A stretch of DNA of 19,857 nt, from contig NW_026971908.1 of NCBI RefSeq assembly GCF_026151205.1, positions 1 through 19,857 of the forward strand. Direction: 5' to 3'. Position numbers and translations under genes: made by a program. This document shows positions 17,501 through 19,857 of the stretch, piece by piece. The notes under the pieces are model-generated. The model did not search any database and was not told where the DNA came from. It was given only the letters and a program-made list of their open reading frames with translations. Within the stretch, counting starts at the first letter, position 1. Each line of letters opens with the position of its first letter. This DNA is from Bolinopsis microptera. Its lineage: Eukaryota > Ctenophora > Tentaculata > Lobata > Bolinopsidae.

Positions 17501-18633
17501 GCCTTATGCCTATCGACGTCCATCTCAAATTTAATGCGTCTAAAACAACTATCAGACTAAAAATAGAGAATAACTGGATCGGCCAATACTCACTGTCCAG
17601 CAAAATCATTTCACATGCTAAATACCTAGACCAAGAAACCAGTAAATTAGGTATCTCCAACCAACTACTATTGTTAGATCGCACAACTGCTACCTATTTC
17701 AATAATACTGGGTACACAGTCTTACTTAAGTTACCACAGGATCCTCCTCTAGACTCAACACTTAAAATCTACACGGACGGATCGCTTAAAAGCTCGACAC
17801 AACTCACTGGAGCTGGCTTCACAATGAACAGGAATGGCAGGACGATAGTTGAACAATCCATCAGCCTGGGAAGACATGCTACTATTAACCAGAGCGAAAT
17901 GTTTGCAATCTACAGAGCAGCAGAAATCCTAAATGAAGCAAACACAACCAACCAGGTAATAAACTTTTATTCAGACTCGCTAAGCTCCCTTCTTCAATTA
18001 AAAAAAGGCCAGTCAACCTCAAAACTCACCATCGATACAGCACGTATCCTTATTGAACTAAGTAAACAGAACCATATATTCTTATATAAAGTGCCAGCAC
18101 ATACAGGTGTAGTTGGCAACGAGAGAGCCGACAAGCTTGCTAAGCTAGGAGCTAGCCAACCTCCAATTGGCCCTGAACCCTTTCTCTGTATCAGCTGGAG
18201 TAACGTGATCTCCGATCTACTCAATAAAGCGAAAAACGAAACCCTCCTCCAGCTAAAAAACCACGGGATGAAGGAGGAATCCAAGACTCCGATAGAGAGC
18301 TATATTAATAGATACGGCATCAGCAGATTAGCCTGCAGGGAAAAGAACCACCTCAGACTGGCGACACACATGTGCTCCGGACAGAACTGGCTCAAGAATA
18401 ATCTAAGCAAACGCGACCACACCTCCTCTCCCCTCTGCACCCGCTGCGGCTCCGCAAGGGAAACAGCTCAACACTTCATCAGCGAATGCCCGGCCTTTGC
18501 AATGGTAAGGATATGTACTTTCGGAGTCCCATACATTTCACTCTCGGAAATTTTAAGCAATTTTGGCCCTGAAAAATTGGTACAATACATTAACAAGACA
18601 GGCAGAACAAAATCCGACTACTTCCCCACGTAA
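14590..18633 (+). CDS. LINE ORF2 polyprotein: AP endonuclease, reverse transcriptase, RNase H, zinc knuckle
   Basis: A single 1,347-aa frame that would nick target DNA and reverse-transcribe the element RNA (target-primed reverse transcription). Order of domains: a Lys/Ser-rich N-terminus (1-112). AP-like endonuclease (about 114-335) with QEPY at 140-143, GADSNGH at 246-252, IIDIT near 300 and SDH at 324-326. RT (about 545-840) with NKAPGMD 568-574, FLDVEGAFD 700-708, GCPQGGILSP 757-766 and the catalytic FADD 790-793. YLGVT thumb region near 866. RNase H (about 1055-1190) with YTDGS (D1063), QSE (E1103), YSDS (D1129), H1171 and RAD (D1181), all four acidic catalytic residues present. A C-terminal C1283-X2-C1286-X8-H1295-X4-C1300 knuckle. 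No stop or frameshift, so it is potentially active. The clade within RNase H-bearing LINEs (I/LOA/R1/Jockey) is not fixed. Confidence 0.97.
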   Translation: MSQKFSVKPSTAINVETSHHTDENFPSIALTAEVPQADGNLSLNANHDNKQAPIPMGGKKSAKSKLTHFYKRLTPGTNNFPPQEGKSKATSTRNYREPSSKGRKIENYLTTVKQINMQKKRSACRTYFQELKYNEILIGQEPYFHKNKLVSVPNSHKSFTPYHKDTPRVCIILPIELGKLSYTMTPFCNRDMITVKCNLKNRSDVLLCSLYMGHEPNKPEIDLNTAEKMSKLVDFSKTKNIPLIMGADSNGHHMLWNSFKQNDRRGILLAQLIERLNLTVGNKGKKPTFLNSRGHKSIIDITLSNRKGDNLISNWKVSSDTSLSDHKMIVFNVDLGNKWESYERRFKDMDTEKYKTAVEKHFASKPFRARTGKYKRSNIDESVKYINKVLNDALDETCPMIKITHKSKVPWSRDLNKLKIKAKQTRNKAIAAQSKKATLSTEEKAAINAEQTAMEATYKKAIIEQDRKAYREYCSNISHSKNLAKLPKKKSQHWEQLNVLRKADGSYTEESSDTLEVLAAEHFPTDTQPGPLNPRTDEPFESSEDQNTIYEIFHSTRMDRVLKSLPLNKAPGMDNIRNKMVIAAWDLIKHPLQHIYKQCMTYTYCPVSWKTCKGIIIPKEGKDDYSNPRAFRIISLTSNLQKLMERIILDYLERNTGVDKRLTKNQFGFRKRKSTEAAIHRLTRKIEDAIQNGQYGLGVFLDVEGAFDNIKFSSIHNAMIQAKIPPMIALWIKEMLIGRSIILTLHGISITKKISKGCPQGGILSPLLWNLTLNTLLSMDQLDPDFLQAFADDLAILVPGFDLSATMRDIVIRYLKIISKWCTDNGVKLSTIKTKVIVFSGLKKKFKMKPIYLDGEVLNFSDEVKYLGVTFDKHLRWDTHIKLKCQQATKLLHMTRNFTAKTWGLSPGRIRWIYKQVILPTISYACFVWIHRLSENANLRKLLCTIQKMVTLYITGGLQKSPNLTLDVLSGLMPIDVHLKFNASKTTIRLKIENNWIGQYSLSSKIISHAKYLDQETSKLGISNQLLLLDRTTATYFNNTGYTVLLKLPQDPPLDSTLKIYTDGSLKSSTQLTGAGFTMNRNGRTIVEQSISLGRHATINQSEMFAIYRAAEILNEANTTNQVINFYSDSLSSLLQLKKGQSTSKLTIDTARILIELSKQNHIFLYKVPAHTGVVGNERADKLAKLGASQPPIGPEPFLCISWSNVISDLLNKAKNETLLQLKNHGMKEESKTPIESYINRYGISRLACREKNHLRLATHMCSGQNWLKNNLSKRDHTSSPLCTRCGSARETAQHFISECPAFAMVRICTFGVPYISLSEILSNFGPEKLVQYINKTGRTKSDYFPT

Positions 18634-19185
18634 CTCATTTCGACACTTACATAGCTTCAAGGGTATCCTCAATTCAGCCCTATAGACGTACCCAACCCCA
18701 GCGAACACATGTATTAACCACACGCTAGTAGATCGCGCGCAGAGAGCCAAGCGCATTCAAACCCAAAATTGACAGCATTTGTGATGCGCGCGCTGATATA
18801 TATACAGCTGACCATACCCACTGTTTTTAGCTCAGCCACCACAAGTTACAGTTCCCCGCCACCCATCACATTACCTAAACGTTAACACACCAGCAACCGC
18901 CATTAGCAAACTATGCCTCACCAAGTCTCAAGAGCCAGCATTACTCAGCACGGGCGTCATCCTTTCATGGTGTTGAGCGGCCAGGGTAACCACCCAGAAC
19001 TTCTCTAGGGACCAAGTTAGTAAATCTCCGGAGGTGCAACCCCGATTCGGCTGATACCCTAACAGGTATTATCATCCAGTGACCCTCAGGGAAGGGGCTT
19101 AATGCAGATGGATGGACTCCAGTAGGACGCTCCCCAAGTGGAGGGTCGCCACCTCTATATGACGGTGGTCAGTGGGTGTCGCGAC
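18634..19185 (+). other. LINE 3' UTR
   Basis: Non-coding. It holds GCGCGC motifs (18734-18740, 18786-18793) and a TATATATA run (18797-18804) with a TCAG initiator-like motif about 30 bp downstream, so a promoter-like arrangement exists near the 3' end. The last 100 bp contain GC-rich complementary segments (for example GTGGAGGGTCGCCACC and GACGGTGGTC) that could fold into a 3' recognition hairpin before the A tail. Confidence 0.6.

Positions 19186-19212
<27 letters not shown>
19186..19212 (+). repeat. LINE poly(A) tail
   Basis: 27 consecutive A directly after TGTCGCGAC. It marks the 3' end of the LINE, followed by GTTTGC, which repeats the left flank. Confidence 0.95.
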
Positions 19213-19216
<4 letters not shown>

Positions 19217-19218
19217 GC

Positions 19219-19660
19219 TTGAAAATGTAGGTATCAAGAAATTGTGATTAACTAAACAGTCACTGTCAATACGATTAAAAACGAAAATCAAAATAGGGTC
19301 TTAATATTCCGACATCGGCTTCAAAAGTTCAGGTGCTGATTTTACAGGACATCCGATCAGATCAACTTGTGTAAACTAAATTGTTATTAGAGGAAGGCTG
19401 TGTTCATTTGAAGAAGCCAGAAACTGAGTCGTAGATGGTGGGGCTATTTGACTGCTGGGTGGGGGCCTGCTCCTTCCCCTTCTCACCTCGAGCTGGCTCT
19501 GAAAAGTTGGTATATTTATTTGAAGACCAGAGGAATGGAATATGCAACTTGATTTCTTAAAAGTTAATTAATCAAACTTTTAATCTAAATATTGGACGAT
19601 CATGTCACATTCTCAAACTATACCGTGCTACAAAGTGGTCTAGCTAACCCAAAGCGGACC
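19219..19660. other. No recognised gene
   Basis: Flanking sequence after the LINE. No coding pattern, RNA gene or repeat was recognised in it. Confidence 0.5.
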
Positions 19661-19857
19661 CTTTGTCTTTCCCGCTGAACACACTACCCATGAAACACTA
19701 ACCTATAGCTTTGTCTTTCCCGCTGAACACACTACCCATGAAACACTAACCTATAGCTTTGTCTTTCCCGCTGAACACACTACCCATGAAACACTAACCT
19801 ATAGCTTTGTCTTTCCCGCTGAACACACTACCCATGAAACACTAACCTATAGCTTTG
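19661..19857 (+). repeat. 48-bp satellite array, truncated by window end
   Basis: Four complete identical 48-bp units (starting 19661, 19709, 19757, 19805) plus 5 bases of a fifth. Each begins CTTTGTCTTTCCCGCTGAAC and ends AACCTATAG. Total identity implies very recent homogenisation or expansion. The array continues past the window, so its length is unknown. Confidence 0.97.

Larger units (their letters stand above)
11418..19212 (+). mobile_element. Full-length non-LTR retrotransposon (LINE), about 7.8 kb
   Basis: The left flank AAAAAAGTTTGC (11406-11417) recurs at 19207-19218, directly after or overlapping a 27-base A tail (19186-19212), consistent with a target-site duplication starting in an A run. 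Between them are a leader, a damaged ORF1 copy, a spliceable ORF1, a spacer, an intact ORF2 with endonuclease, reverse transcriptase, RNase H and zinc knuckle, and a 3' UTR. The RNase H domain and the RT/endonuclease motifs place it among the I/LOA/R1/Jockey-type LINEs; the exact clade is not assigned. Part of the duplication is A-run, so the boundary rests mainly on GTTTGC and the coherent layout. An intact ORF2 suggests recent activity. Confidence 0.8.

Noticed and set aside
15130-18756. Minus-strand ORFs opposite ORF2
   Set aside because: Shadows of the strongly supported plus-strand ORF2.

Overview
This window looks like repeat-rich nuclear DNA from an invertebrate animal. The evidence is canonical GT-AG introns, TATA-type promoters, a complete 7.8 kb non-LTR retrotransposon (LINE), a second truncated LINE, a decayed pogo/Tigger-like DDE transposase, foldback elements, minisatellites and telomere-type CCCTAA clusters. 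No prokaryotic gene, operon, rRNA, tRNA or CRISPR array is visible. The species cannot be named from the sequence. Apart from two weak exon-like pieces, no host gene is convincing; nearly everything recognisable is mobile or repetitive.

Layout, left part (1-5392). Positions 1-1187 are the first copy of a dispersed repeat of at least 1.2 kb, with a 14-bp G-rich tandem array upstream of a TATA box (solo-LTR-like, unproven). Positions 1288-2655 hold a minus-strand DDE transposase pseudogene with two frameshifts and a stop. It is split by a 5'-truncated RTE-like LINE (1593-2311) with a 12-bp target-site duplication. Next come a hairpin of short repeats, a possible secreted-protein exon (3151-3233, minus), a 22-bp minisatellite bounded by inverted repeats, a TTTAC-type simple repeat, two small foldbacks and a minus-strand membrane-protein-like ORF.

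Middle part (5393-11390) is a second copy of the first repeat, cut in two by a 5,017-bp insertion (5558-10574). The insertion has perfect 18-bp terminal inverted repeats, a TA target duplication and 83-bp subterminal direct repeats. Inside it sit a 1,589-bp foldback element made of AGCGCT-rich subrepeats (8-bp target duplication), two GC-rich hairpins with GAA loops, and a pair of 149-bp inverted repeats. No transposase was found in it.

Right part (11418-19212) is a full-length LINE with an apparent target duplication and a 27-A tail. It has a leader, a decayed tandem copy of ORF1, an ORF1 that reads as 275 aa only if a 232-bp GT-AG intron is removed, a spacer, and one intact 1,347-aa ORF2 (AP endonuclease, reverse transcriptase, RNase H, zinc knuckle). 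The window ends in an array of identical 48-bp units (19661-19857) that runs off the edge.

Most notable: an intron-containing ORF1 inside a TSD-bounded non-LTR element next to a decayed ORF1 duplicate; the nested history (LINE in DDE transposon; foldback inside a TIR element inside a repeat, with the uninterrupted copy 5 kb away); and the GAA-loop hairpin pair.
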